64,000 bases of DNA, from positions 1-64,000 of the forward strand of contig WFQC01000157.1 of assembly GCA_015487235.1 (NCBI GenBank), given 5' to 3'. This document shows positions 31,064-39,901 of this stretch, piece after piece. Each line of letters opens with the position of its first letter. The first letter of the stretch is position 1. Source of the DNA: Alteromonadaceae bacterium (GTDB lineage Bacteria; Pseudomonadota; Gammaproteobacteria; Enterobacterales; Alteromonadaceae). The translations under genes and the position numbers were made by a program. Under the pieces are notes generated by a model. The model searched no databases. It was not told the DNA's origin and was given only the letters and a program-made list of their open reading frames with translations.

Positions 31064-32743
31064 TTATTGTTGAACACTGTATTGCGGTGAGGTAAAAATT
31101 AAAAAAAGCAAATTACTTAGTCGCTCATTTTCAGGAATATCGTTATCAAGTGTTTGCTGATAAGCCGTTTTTAAAATAGCTAAACTATTGTCATCTAAGG
31201 TACCGCCAAAAATAAGCCTATTTAAATAGTTGAGCAAATCTTCACTATTATTAGCCATTGGGCGTAGCGAATTTAAATTGATTAATATGCGGTCATCGCT
31301 AATATCTTCAGGATCTGCTTCTAAATGTCCCCACAGGGTTGAATAGGCAAAAAAGTTGTTAGTGCGAGTTAAATAATTTTCAGTCATTATTTCTAATTCA
31401 GGCGCCACTAAATTGTTATTACGAATAATCCCTGGTGGTGAATAGCTAGGAGAAAAGAAGTTAAAAACATGAGGGGCGGCTAAGGGCGCTTGATTAAAAA
31501 AGTAATGAGGCCAGTCAAATTGAAAGCGATCATTGGGTGAGCTGGCATCAAAAGCGCGCCATAAATGCACAATACTAACCAGCGGCTCTCTTATTTTGCC
31601 AAAGTTTTGTGGATTATTTTTATAGCCATTTCGGGCTTCATCATCAAGTAATATAGCTTTTATTACCGCGCCTAAATCACCTCGAACGCCCTGACCATTA
31701 TCATTAAAAGCTTGGGCAACACGCTCTATATAGTCTGGGCTTGGGTTACTGGTTACTAAACGTTGAATAAGTTGTTTACCAATAAAGGGCCCTACATTGG
31801 GATGATTAAATAAGTTATCTAGCGCAATGGCTAAATCTTGCTCTGCACTTTGGTTAGCAGGTACGGTAATACCATTGAGTAATACTTTTTCTGATTTATC
31901 ATGAAAGGCATCTACCGCGGTCATAGGGTTTATTGCGTCATAGTTTTGCGCAAAGTTATACCAAGTCGCTTCTGTTGCACCATTAAAGTTCCACCCTGTA
32001 AATACGTGAGCAAATGCTTTAATAATATTTTGATCGTAGGTTGGTATCGCTTGACCATTGCTCGTTTTAATTGTGCCATCTATATTTAATTCAACTAAGC
32101 CAATACTAAAAAGTTGCATCACTTCTCTTGCATAGTTTTCATCAGGGCGAATATTTTGAGCTTCATTTGGCTTTTGATTGCCTAGCATACTTAAATAAGC
32201 GCCCATCATTGGCGATAAAGTTACTTGCGCTAATAACTCACGATAATTGGCAAAGGCATTATTCAGTAATAAATCATAATAATTAGCGAGCCCATAGGTT
32301 TCAGAAGATAAAACACTCAACTCTGAAATAACAAAAATTTCACTTAATGCAAAAGCAACGCGTTGTCTGAGTTGATCGGGGGCGGTAATTGCGTGAGTAA
32401 ACCACGCTTCCATACGGTGCGGATGCCATAACTGTTCATCATCGGGTAAATTAAGTTGAGCTTCTAATTGTGTTAAATAAGTGACATGGCTACTTGTGGG
32501 GGTGGCTATTTGTTGGTTTAACCATTGTTCATAACCTATATCAACGAGTTTATTTACTTCATCGATGGTGGCACCAAAGGTGGCTTGGTTTAAAAAATGA
32601 GCGGCTTCAGCTTGCGTTATTGTGGGTGTTGGCGGGGGTTGTGGTGTAGGAGGAGGGTTCGGCGAAGAAGGTGTATCATTACTTGCACCGCCACAAGCGA
32701 CTAAAAGCAAAATAGCACAGCTAACAATTATATTTTTGACCAT
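31064..32743 (-). CDS. DUF1800 family lipoprotein
   Basis: In 559 residues a signal peptide with lipobox LLVACGG (Cys17) leads to a Pro-rich linker (SSPNPPPTPQPPPTPT, about 27-42). The DUF1800 domain follows (ATFGATIDEVNKL, REVMQLFSIGLVELN, HVFTGWNF, near residues 45-250 and on to the end). The Pro-rich linker suggests a surface or periplasmic protein held off the membrane. It is the first gene of a two-gene operon with the DUF1501 protein. A stable hairpin overlaps its ribosome binding site. Confidence 0.9.
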   Translation of the reverse strand: MVKNIIVSCAILLLVACGGASNDTPSSPNPPPTPQPPPTPTITQAEAAHFLNQATFGATIDEVNKLVDIGYEQWLNQQIATPTSSHVTYLTQLEAQLNLPDDEQLWHPHRMEAWFTHAITAPDQLRQRVAFALSEIFVISELSVLSSETYGLANYYDLLLNNAFANYRELLAQVTLSPMMGAYLSMLGNQKPNEAQNIRPDENYAREVMQLFSIGLVELNIDGTIKTSNGQAIPTYDQNIIKAFAHVFTGWNFNGATEATWYNFAQNYDAINPMTAVDAFHDKSEKVLLNGITVPANQSAEQDLAIALDNLFNHPNVGPFIGKQLIQRLVTSNPSPDYIERVAQAFNDNGQGVRGDLGAVIKAILLDDEARNGYKNNPQNFGKIREPLVSIVHLWRAFDASSPNDRFQFDWPHYFFNQAPLAAPHVFNFFSPSYSPPGIIRNNNLVAPELEIMTENYLTRTNNFFAYSTLWGHLEADPEDISDDRILINLNSLRPMANNSEDLLNYLNRLIFGGTLDDNSLAILKTAYQQTLDNDIPENERLSNLLFLIFTSPQYSVQQ

Positions 32744-32751
32744 AATGGCAC

Positions 32752-32777
32752 CCTAAGTGGTGTGAGAACCACTTAGG
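32752..32777 (-). promoter_or_regulatory. Hairpin overlapping the ribosome binding site of the DUF1800 gene
   Basis: CCTAAGTGGT (32752-32761) and ACCACTTAGG (32768-32777) form a perfect 10-bp stem with a 6-nt loop. It ends 8 nt before the start codon at 32743. On the minus strand AGGGTG, the only Shine-Dalgarno, begins inside the stem. There is no T-run, so it is not a plain terminator; it could hold back translation of the DUF1800-DUF1501 operon. Confidence 0.5.
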
Positions 32778-32879
32778 AGCATAATTAACTGGTTAAAAAA
32801 TATCAATAGTAATATTGTTACGCACTGTGACCTTGAGCATTTAGCCTAAAAAACTACAGCGCTACTACAACTAAATAAG

Positions 32880-34691
32880 CTAACTGGCCACCGCATTAAC
32901 CTGATTCACTGCTGGCTTTACATGATAATGGCGCAAAGCATGTTCTTTTTGTCGCCCTTGGCTAAAGGCTGTAACTCGTTTTAAGTAGCCGATAACTCGC
33001 GTGCCATGGTCAATATTGTCACTACCGCAATGACTACATTGTGCTAGGGTACGTTTATCTATTGACTCACATTCATTGCAAATAGTGATTTTTACATTTA
33101 CACAAAAATAATTACAACCTGTTGCTGCTGCGACATTAAATAGTTTTAAATAAGCCTCTTTAGAAAGGCTTTCGGCAAGATTTAAATGCAGAGCCGAGCC
33201 GCCATCTAAATATTGTGTCATGGCTTTACCATGCATAATAAACTTATCAAGGTGATTAGTTTTTTCTTCATCTTCAACCAAATAGAAGTATGAGTTATAA
33301 CAATCGCGATTAACTACATAGCCGTCTTTACGATCCCATTTTGCATTTTTTACCCCTAAATTTTCAGCAGGTACAAATTCAGTGTTAAACATGTAGCCAT
33401 AGGTTTGTTTTGCGCGCTGATTAGCTTGATAAATAACTTTTAATTGTTTGCTAACAAAGTTTTTATATTGTTCATTATTACTCACGGTTATGCCTAAATA
33501 CTCGGCAGCTTCAGCCATACCATTAATGCCTATAGTTAAAAATTGTTTGTCTAAGCTAATAAAGCCAGCGTTGTAAACAGCTAAAGCTCCTTTGGCGAGG
33601 TAATCTTCCATTAATTTTCGGTAAGCTACTTGATATTTCTGAACTTTTTCAATTTCGTGATTTAAATCACGACCGTCTTGAATTAAACGATTCATGTTAA
33701 TGGTGATCACATTAATTGAACCGGTAGCAACCCCTCCTGCCCCAAGAGTATACGAAAATGTATTGTCTGATATTTCATTGCGTAGTCGACAACAAGAAGC
33801 CAGTGAGTCGGCACTGTCTGATAGATAAACAAAAAATGAATTTCCTTCAGCTTTTTCTTGTGCTAACTGTTCGGCAAAGTGCTGATCTTTACATTGCCCA
33901 TTTTCAGTGAGCATTGCGGCGGTGATCACAGGAAACGTTAAGACCGCTTTTTCACGTTCTTTATTGATCCATGAAAGAAAAAACTGCTGTAGTTTATCTA
34001 CTGAATGCCAAACCGGTTTAGAAAAGTCAGGAAAAACAAAGTTTTCAAACATTGCTTTGAAGTAAAATTGATCAAAGAGTGAAATATTCCAGAATACACT
34101 TTGATAACCGCGTGCTGCGGCAGGTTGATTTAGTGCATAAACGACATGCTGTAAATGATTTTCAATAGCTTTTTTATGTGAGCTTAGGTAGTTTTCTCCA
34201 AATTCTTTGCGGGCAAAATAGTCAAAATAAGTGAGAAATTCTACGGTGGCAACAGCCCCTGCAAATTGTGAAGAAATAGCGAAAATAAGGTTTACAAAAG
34301 AGCCACAAAAAGATTCTAAATGTTTAGGTGCTTTTGATTCTCCACCGAGTTTGGTTAAGCCGTCTAGTAAAAAAGGATACATACTAATAGAAACACAGTA
34401 AGGTTTTAAGCTGGTTTCGTCATGCACATATATTTCATGATCTTCAATTTGACGTAAATATTCTTGGCTAAGTTGCTCACCAAATTCTTGCTTTATTTTT
34501 TCTTGTACTAAGGCTCGGTTAATTTGTACAAAGCAGTCTTTAAGTAATTCTGCTTCAAGTGTGGCAATATTTTTATCCGTTACATTGGCATTAGCATCCA
34601 TTATTGAACCGTCTGCTGCATTTTTAGCGGCAAAATAATGCTCAATAAAATCTTTTTTCTGGTTAATTTGTTGTTCACTAAGCCGCAACAT
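32880..34691 (-). CDS. nrdD: Anaerobic (class III) ribonucleoside-triphosphate reductase
   Basis: Glycyl-radical enzyme that makes dNTPs without oxygen. The 603-residue protein has a zinc site near the C-terminus (CNEC and CSHC, about 537-552). The glycyl-radical loop RVIGYL follows near residue 566, then RVTAFSQGRQKEHALR, as in NrdD proteins. At 603 residues it is about 100 shorter than E. coli NrdD, since no N-terminal ATP-cone regulatory domain is present. It overlaps the end of nrdG by 14 bp. Here the order is nrdG then nrdD, the reverse of E. coli. Confidence 0.94.
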   Translation of the reverse strand: MLRLSEQQINQKKDFIEHYFAAKNAADGSIMDANANVTDKNIATLEAELLKDCFVQINRALVQEKIKQEFGEQLSQEYLRQIEDHEIYVHDETSLKPYCVSISMYPFLLDGLTKLGGESKAPKHLESFCGSFVNLIFAISSQFAGAVATVEFLTYFDYFARKEFGENYLSSHKKAIENHLQHVVYALNQPAAARGYQSVFWNISLFDQFYFKAMFENFVFPDFSKPVWHSVDKLQQFFLSWINKEREKAVLTFPVITAAMLTENGQCKDQHFAEQLAQEKAEGNSFFVYLSDSADSLASCCRLRNEISDNTFSYTLGAGGVATGSINVITINMNRLIQDGRDLNHEIEKVQKYQVAYRKLMEDYLAKGALAVYNAGFISLDKQFLTIGINGMAEAAEYLGITVSNNEQYKNFVSKQLKVIYQANQRAKQTYGYMFNTEFVPAENLGVKNAKWDRKDGYVVNRDCYNSYFYLVEDEEKTNHLDKFIMHGKAMTQYLDGGSALHLNLAESLSKEAYLKLFNVAAATGCNYFCVNVKITICNECESIDKRTLAQCSHCGSDNIDHGTRVIGYLKRVTAFSQGRQKEHALRHYHVKPAVNQVNAVAS

Positions 34692-35217
34692 GGTGAAGTT
34701 CTCCTTGGTTATGAGTCAGATTGTTATTATTAATAGGTAAATTTTTATGCTGTATGGGTGATTCTTTTAAGAATAGGTAATTAAGTTTCTCGCCAGTTTC
34801 CATATTACGAAAAACTTGATTGGTATTTTTGCTGTCTAAACCACCTAATTCAGCTTGCCATGCACCTGTTTTTAAGTAAGTTAAATGTTGAGAAATATTA
34901 ATACTGATGTGATCTTGTCCAGAATAAAGGCAAGTTTTTAATGAGAATTTTCTAGCGATTATTAACTTTTCAACAAGTTGTGGGGCTTGCCACTCGCCTC
35001 CAAAAAACACGACACAACTAATTAATCCTTGATAGCGTTTAAGATAACTTATAAAGCGTTCATTACTTAGTGGTGTGCCATTATGCTCACTCCATAATTC
35101 TGTGCTGTGGCAACCTTTACAACCAACTTTGCAGCCAGTAATGCTAAAACAAAGACTAATTTCATTAGGTACTTCTTGAAAAACTACAGTAGGCGTTAAA
35201 CAATTAAAACTCGTCAT
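34678..35217 (-). CDS. nrdG: Anaerobic ribonucleotide reductase activase NrdG
   Basis: Radical SAM activase that installs the glycyl radical on NrdD. In 179 residues the cluster cysteines are C29, C33 and C36 (GCKVGCKGCHSTELW, the C-x3-C-x2-C pattern), and FGGEW stands for the GGE motif near 73-77. The C-terminus (about 120-179) is less conserved. It is the first gene of the nrdG-nrdD pair and lies behind a promoter region with an FNR-type site and NrdR-type boxes. Confidence 0.9.
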   Translation of the reverse strand: MTSFNCLTPTVVFQEVPNEISLCFSITGCKVGCKGCHSTELWSEHNGTPLSNERFISYLKRYQGLISCVVFFGGEWQAPQLVEKLIIARKFSLKTCLYSGQDHISINISQHLTYLKTGAWQAELGGLDSKNTNQVFRNMETGEKLNYLFLKESPIQHKNLPINNNNLTHNQGELHHVAA

Positions 35218-35248
35218 ACTATATCTTGTGTTTAATTTTATTATGGTC

Positions 35249-35264
35249 GCAATATATAGTATTT
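35249..35264. promoter_or_regulatory. Candidate NrdR box next to nrdG
   Basis: GCAATATATAGTATTT, read on the other strand, has the core TACTATATATTG, which is also present in the box at 35320. It lies 32 bp upstream of the nrdG start codon, where a repressor would block transcription. It lacks a partner box at the usual 31-32 bp spacing, so confidence is moderate. Confidence 0.45.
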
Positions 35265-35279
35265 GGCTTGGGGGGAATC

Positions 35280-35293
35280 TTGATTTAGATCAA
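35280..35293. promoter_or_regulatory. FNR-type site upstream of nrdG
   Basis: TTGAT-TTAG-ATCAA matches the FNR consensus TTGAT-N4-ATCAA exactly. It is 63 bp upstream of the nrdG start, a position that would suit activation if transcription starts about 20 bp before the gene. FNR control of anaerobic ribonucleotide reductase is known in E. coli. Confidence 0.75.
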
Positions 35294-35319
35294 TATTTAT
35301 CAATAGAAATTGAAATTGA

Positions 35320-35366
35320 ATACTATATATTGTGCTCTTTGATTTTTGTCACACTACATATAGTGT
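35320..35366. promoter_or_regulatory. Paired NrdR boxes between nrdG and yehS
   Basis: ATACTATATATTGTGC (35320-35335) and ACACTACATATAGTGT (35351-35366) start 31 bp apart, three helical turns. Pairs of 16-bp boxes at 31-32 bp are the hallmark of NrdR, the repressor of ribonucleotide reductase operons. The second box is a near-perfect dyad. The pair lies about 100-150 bp upstream of nrdG, beyond the FNR-type site. Confidence 0.7.
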
Positions 35367-35464
35367 TTTTAACTTTGAGCGAGATATAAGGTTAATAAGC
35401 CGCGATAAATTGTTAGAGTATGTTAAAATAATGGTGTTAGTTTTTTTGTTTTTGGAGCTTATTT

Positions 35465-36163
35465 TTGACTAATAATGATATTTTACGTCGCCTTCGTTAT
35501 ACCTTTAATTTTAATGATAAAAAAATGGTAGAAATTTTTGCTACGGCTGATTTTTCCGTTACGCGCGAACAGGTAGCACACTGGCTTAAAAAAGAAGATG
35601 ATGAAGGCTATGTTAATTGTACTGATCAACAATTGGCTGCCTTTTTAAACGGCTTTATTAATGAAAAACGAGGTAAGCGGGCAGGGGAACAACCCAAGCC
35701 AGAAAAAAAACTCACTAATAATATTATTTTAACGAAGTTAAAAATAGCATTAAATTTAAAAGCAGAAGATATTATTGAGCTATTACAACAAGTAGATTTT
35801 CGTATTGGTAAAGCAGAATTAAGTGCTTTTTTTAGAAAGCCAGATCATAAACATTATCGCCAATGTAAAGATCAATTTTTACGTAATTTTTTAAAGGCAA
35901 TTCAAGAAAAATATTATGTAGAACGCAGTAAAAAAATTGATTTTTCAGCGCAGAAAAAAGTGGGTAAGTCTAATAACATTCGTTTTAGTAAAGAAGCAAA
36001 CACGAGTAAAAAAACGAGTGAGGTAGACACAGTAAGAGCAAATAAAGCAAAAACAGCGAAAAAGCTTTATGTAAACCCTAAAATAACAACACAAGAGAAA
36101 ACAAAATCCGCGAGAAAAACATTAAAGCTTAAAGCTGAAGATATATGGAAAGATCAAGACTAA
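35465..36163 (+). CDS. yehS: DUF1456 family protein YehS
   Basis: In 232 residues it has two DUF1456 repeats of about 65 residues. The first starts at NNDILRRLRYTFNFNDKKMVEIF and the second, near residue 84, at NNIILTKLKIALNLKAEDIIELL; each holds one R/K-x-E-L/Q-V-x-W/F-type helix and ends with a D-Q-x-L segment. A basic, Lys/Thr-rich tail (about 160-232) is probably disordered and is longer than in E. coli YehS (156 residues). The start is TTG at 35465 with GGAG 8 nt upstream, which fits the family N-terminus. Function unknown; divergent from nrdG. Confidence 0.88.
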   Translation: MTNNDILRRLRYTFNFNDKKMVEIFATADFSVTREQVAHWLKKEDDEGYVNCTDQQLAAFLNGFINEKRGKRAGEQPKPEKKLTNNIILTKLKIALNLKAEDIIELLQQVDFRIGKAELSAFFRKPDHKHYRQCKDQFLRNFLKAIQEKYYVERSKKIDFSAQKKVGKSNNIRFSKEANTSKKTSEVDTVRANKAKTAKKLYVNPKITTQEKTKSARKTLKLKAEDIWKDQD

Positions 36164-36231
36164 CGTTTACATAAGTCACTCCAGTGCAAGCGCTCTTTGC
36201 AATTGGAATGGCTTATGCTCAAGTAGTTTGA

Positions 36232-36360
36232 ATATACCCATGATATTTCAAGATGCGAGTTTCAGGATGCCTGAGCAAATCATGCTCTTCAATCAATGCC
36301 TTGCCTAAAAGCGTTTCTAATTCCAGCTAAACCCTGTATCTTGAGGTAACATGGGTATAT
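36232..36360. repeat. Complete palindromic MITE-like element (copy 2)
   Basis: This 129-bp element starts with ATATACCCATGATATTTCAA and ends with the near-exact inverse (TTGAGGTAACATGGGTATAT), giving inverted ends of about 24 bp. The right half (CTTCAATCAATGCCTTGCC and onward) is almost identical to the right half of the copy at 47651. TA flanks both ends. It encodes nothing. It lies between yehS and trpA, in convergent tails, so it could also serve as a terminator for both. Confidence 0.75.
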
Positions 36361-36368
36361 ATATTAAT

Positions 36369-37229
36369 TTAACAATGCGTTGCCGCTTTCATGCTTTTTA
36401 CAAAATCGGCCAGTTTAGTTAGCATTATTGATGGATGATTTAAATTATCTTCAATAATTTTTACAACGGCAGAACCACTAATAGCACCGCTTGCCCCTGT
36501 TGCTAAAGCAGCTTTTACTTGTTCAGGTGTTGAAATACCAAAACCAATAACACAAGGTGCGGCTTTATAGTCTTTCAGTTTATCTAATAATTGGCTGGTA
36601 GAATTAGCACGAGTGACGACTTGTTTATTTTGCTTGTTTTCTTCATCAACGCCAGTAACACCGGCACGGCTTAATACATAAGTATAAGCTTGCCCATACT
36701 GCGCCACATTGGCGAGTGTTTTATCACTTGCATTCGGGGGCGCAATAAATATAGGCGCAACACCATATTTTAATGCCGCGTCTCTAAAAGGCTGGCTTTC
36801 ACGTATAGGTAAATCGGCTATGAGTACCGAATCAACACCGGCTTTAGCTACATCACGGTAGAAGTTATCAATACCGCGGGCAAAAACTAAATTAGCATAC
36901 AGTAACAAACCGATAGGAATATCAGGCGCATAAGCTCTTATTTTACTGAGTATGGTTAAGCAGTTGTCGGTATTAATCCCTGAATTTAACGCCCGTAAAG
37001 CAGCTTTTTGTATGGTGATACCATCAGCAGAAGGATCAGAAAATGGAATACCGAGCTCTAAGGCATCGGCACCCGCATCAATAAGCGTTTTAATGAGCGC
37101 AAAAGATTGTTCAGCATTTGGGTCGCCAATGGTAACAAAAGGAATAAACGCGCCTTGTTTTTGTTTGGCAAGTTGAGCAAAAGCTTGTTGATAGCGTGTG
37201 CTTTTAGCAGTGGTTGCAAGTGATGACAT
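36369..37229 (-). CDS. trpA: Tryptophan synthase alpha chain
   Basis: Cleaves indole-3-glycerol phosphate to indole, which passes to TrpB. In 286 residues the catalytic Glu lies in [14 protein letters not shown] near residue 57 and the catalytic Asp in VLIADLP near 137. The phosphate-binding loop GFGIST is near 231. TIM barrel, cytosolic. Its start overlaps the trpB stop by 1 nt (TAATG), and it is the last gene of the operon. Confidence 0.97.
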   Translation of the reverse strand: MSSLATTAKSTRYQQAFAQLAKQKQGAFIPFVTIGDPNAEQSFALIKTLIDAGADALELGIPFSDPSADGITIQKAALRALNSGINTDNCLTILSKIRAYAPDIPIGLLLYANLVFARGIDNFYRDVAKAGVDSVLIADLPIRESQPFRDAALKYGVAPIFIAPPNASDKTLANVAQYGQAYTYVLSRAGVTGVDEENKQNKQVVTRANSTSQLLDKLKDYKAAPCVIGFGISTPEQVKAALATGASGAISGSAVVKIIEDNLNHPSIMLTKLADFVKSMKAATHC

Positions 37230-38482
37230 TAAGCTTCTCCTCGGTGTTTTACTTTTGGGTTTTCAAATTCATTGGTTACATTTTCTTGCGGACAAAGTAG
37301 GGCGTTTACATGGGCTAAATCTTTATCGCCTCGTCCTGATAAATTCACTAAAAAAACAGTTTCTTCTGTGACTTTATCAGCCATTTTTAATGCTTGAGCC
37401 AAAGCATGAGAAGATTCTAAAGCTGGAATAATACCTTCATTTTTAGCTAAGGCTTGAAAAGCTTCTAATGCTTCATCGTCGTTAATGGGTAAGTATTGTG
37501 CGCGTCCTGTTTCTTTTAAATAGGCATGTTGAGGGCCAACAGCAGGGTAATCAAGCCCCGCAGAAACTGAATAAGACTCTTCAATTTGGCCATATTTGTT
37601 TTGCATAATATAAGTGTAGTTTCCGTGTAACATGCCTTTAGAGCCAGCCACTAAGGTTGCGCCATGCTGGTTGGTATTAATACCTTTGCCGCCTGCTTCA
37701 ACGCCAATTAATTTTACCGTTTCTTCATGAATAAAGTCATTAAACATACCAATGGCATTAGAGCCTCCACCCACGGCAGCAATAACGTAATCAGGCAAGC
37801 GACCTTCTTCTGCCAGTAGCTGTGCTTTGGCTTCTTCACCGATCATTTTTTGAAATTCACGCACAATGGTAGGAAATGGATGAGGCCCAGCTGCAGTGCC
37901 TAATAAATAATGGGCTTTTTCATAATTAGCAGACCAATCTCGTAAGGCTTCATTTACCGCATCTTTTAAGGTGCCAGAGCCTGCGGTAACGGGGATCACT
38001 TCAGCACCCATTAATTTCATGCGAAAAACATTGGGTTGCTGGCGTTGACAATCTACCGCACCCATATAAACTTTGCATTTTAAGTTAAGTAGTGAACAAG
38101 CAATAGCCGTGGCTACACCATGTTGCCCTGCACCCGTTTCTGCAATGATTTCTGTTTTGCCCATACGTTTTGCCAACAACGCTTGCCCTAATACTTGATT
38201 AGTTTTATGGGCGCCACCATGTAATAAGTCTTCGCGTTTTAAATAAATTTTCGCTAATGGGTTTTTAACGATATTGCGACAAAGCGTTAAGGGTGTAGGT
38301 CTGCCTGCATATTTCGTTAATAGGTTATTAAATTCTGCTAAAAAAGCCTCGTCGTTTTGTGATTCAATAAAGGCTTGCTCTAATTGTTCAAGTGCTGGCA
38401 CCAAAAGCTCGCCAACATACATACCACCAAACTCACCAAAATAGGCAGGTAAGGTGTTTTGATTTATCTTTTTGGTTGTCAT
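37229..38482 (-). CDS. trpB: Tryptophan synthase beta chain
   Basis: PLP enzyme that joins indole with serine. In 417 residues the PLP lysine is in HGGAHKTNQ near residue 95. The phosphate-binding loop [10 protein letters not shown] lies near 237-246, and the [16 protein letters not shown] segment near 302-317. It lies 2 bp after trpCF and is followed by trpA. Length as in the family, with a short polar C-terminal tail. Confidence 0.97.
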   Translation of the reverse strand: MTTKKINQNTLPAYFGEFGGMYVGELLVPALEQLEQAFIESQNDEAFLAEFNNLLTKYAGRPTPLTLCRNIVKNPLAKIYLKREDLLHGGAHKTNQVLGQALLAKRMGKTEIIAETGAGQHGVATAIACSLLNLKCKVYMGAVDCQRQQPNVFRMKLMGAEVIPVTAGSGTLKDAVNEALRDWSANYEKAHYLLGTAAGPHPFPTIVREFQKMIGEEAKAQLLAEEGRLPDYVIAAVGGGSNAIGMFNDFIHEETVKLIGVEAGGKGINTNQHGATLVAGSKGMLHGNYTYIMQNKYGQIEESYSVSAGLDYPAVGPQHAYLKETGRAQYLPINDDEALEAFQALAKNEGIIPALESSHALAQALKMADKVTEETVFLVNLSGRGDKDLAHVNALLCPQENVTNEFENPKVKHRGEA

Positions 38483-38484
38483 GA

Positions 38485-39900
38485 TTAATAATTCCGTATT
38501 TTTGCAAAAATTTGGCTTAGTTTTTCAGGGCATTTATCACCGGCGCTACGCTCAACCCCTGAATTAATATCAAGACCAAATAAGTGTTGTTGCTGCATAT
38601 TTTCTAACGCTTGCTCAATATTGGTTATGGATAGTCCGCCGGCTAAAAAGCACGTCGATAAATCTTGTTGACTATCCTTGAGTATTTGCCAATTAAAGGC
38701 TTGACCACTACCTGCGTTTTTACCGTCAAGTACGCAATGTTCAACATGTTTAGATAAAGTGGGCAGTTTATTTTCAACGGCTACCGCTCGCCAAATTTGG
38801 CAATTAGGTTGTTTACATTGTTTAATTTGCACACGTAAAGCTTCAATATAGGTTTGATCTTCATTACCGTGTAATTGCACTGCATAAAGTGATAACTTTT
38901 CAATACATTCGATAATTTCTTGCCGTTTATGATTAACAAAAACGCCAACATAATTAAGTTTAGGTGCTTGGCTAACAATGTTTTTAGCTTGTTCTAACGT
39001 AATATAGCGTGGTGATTTTTCAGCAAAAATTAAGCCGCCAAACGTGCCGCCTACATGACTTACTTGTTGAGCTTGTGCTGCATGCGTTAAACCGCAAATT
39101 TTAATATTGCCATAAATAAGCTCTCGGCATGCTAAATCAATATCTTTTTCTGCCATGATTGAGCTACCCACTAAAAAACCACTGACCGCTGGGGCAAGTT
39201 TTCTGACTTGTTCGTGGGTGTAAATGCCTGATTCTGAAATTAAAATGGCTTCTTTAGGTAATTGTGGTGCTAACGTAAAAGTACGGTCGATGTCGGTTGA
39301 TAAATCGCGTAAATTACGGTTATTTATACCGATCATTTTAGCTTTTAACTTTACTGCCCGCTGACATTCTTCATTGGTTGAAACTTCCGTTAAAATAGCA
39401 AGGTTATATTGTTCAGCTAGTTGTGCAAGTGCAAGATATTCTTCATCTGTTAACACACTTAGCATAAGTAAAATAGCGTCTGCGCCATAATAACGCGCTA
39501 AATAAACTTGGTAGGGATCAATAAAAAAATCTTTATTGAGCACAGGGCAAGTCACAGTTTCACTCACTGTTTTTAAATAGTCATAACTGCCTTGAAAGTA
39601 CTTCTTATCGGTTAAGACAGAAATTGCTGCTGCATACTTATTATAGATTTGGCTGATCGCCTTTACATCAAAATCATCACGAATTAAGCCTTTAGATGGC
39701 GAAGCTTTTTTACATTCTAAAATAAAGCCCGCATAAGGTTTTTGTTGCGAGCGCCTTAAAGCGGCATACATATCTTTGTTACTTGGTGTTAGCTCATCAA
39801 TAAAATGGGCTAATGGCATTTGTTGTTTTAAAGAGGCTATTTCAAGGCGTTTATCGGCGACAATTTTTTCAAGTACATTAGTATTACTAGTCTTACTCAT
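38485..39900 (-). CDS. trpCF: Bifunctional indole-3-glycerol-phosphate synthase / phosphoribosylanthranilate isomerase
   Basis: A fusion of TrpC (about residues 1-255) and TrpF (about 258-471), as in enteric bacteria, catalysing two successive steps of tryptophan synthesis. The TrpC part shows [32 protein letters not shown] and ISESGI. The TrpF part shows KICGLTH near 258, [15 protein letters not shown] and LAGGLSITN. The frame is open nine codons upstream, but the ATG at 39900 has GGAGCG 9 nt upstream and follows the trpD stop by 1 nt. Total 471 residues. Confidence 0.96.
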   Translation of the reverse strand: MSKTSNTNVLEKIVADKRLEIASLKQQMPLAHFIDELTPSNKDMYAALRRSQQKPYAGFILECKKASPSKGLIRDDFDVKAISQIYNKYAAAISVLTDKKYFQGSYDYLKTVSETVTCPVLNKDFFIDPYQVYLARYYGADAILLMLSVLTDEEYLALAQLAEQYNLAILTEVSTNEECQRAVKLKAKMIGINNRNLRDLSTDIDRTFTLAPQLPKEAILISESGIYTHEQVRKLAPAVSGFLVGSSIMAEKDIDLACRELIYGNIKICGLTHAAQAQQVSHVGGTFGGLIFAEKSPRYITLEQAKNIVSQAPKLNYVGVFVNHKRQEIIECIEKLSLYAVQLHGNEDQTYIEALRVQIKQCKQPNCQIWRAVAVENKLPTLSKHVEHCVLDGKNAGSGQAFNWQILKDSQQDLSTCFLAGGLSITNIEQALENMQQQHLFGLDINSGVERSAGDKCPEKLSQIFAKIRNY

Positions 39901-39901
39901 G

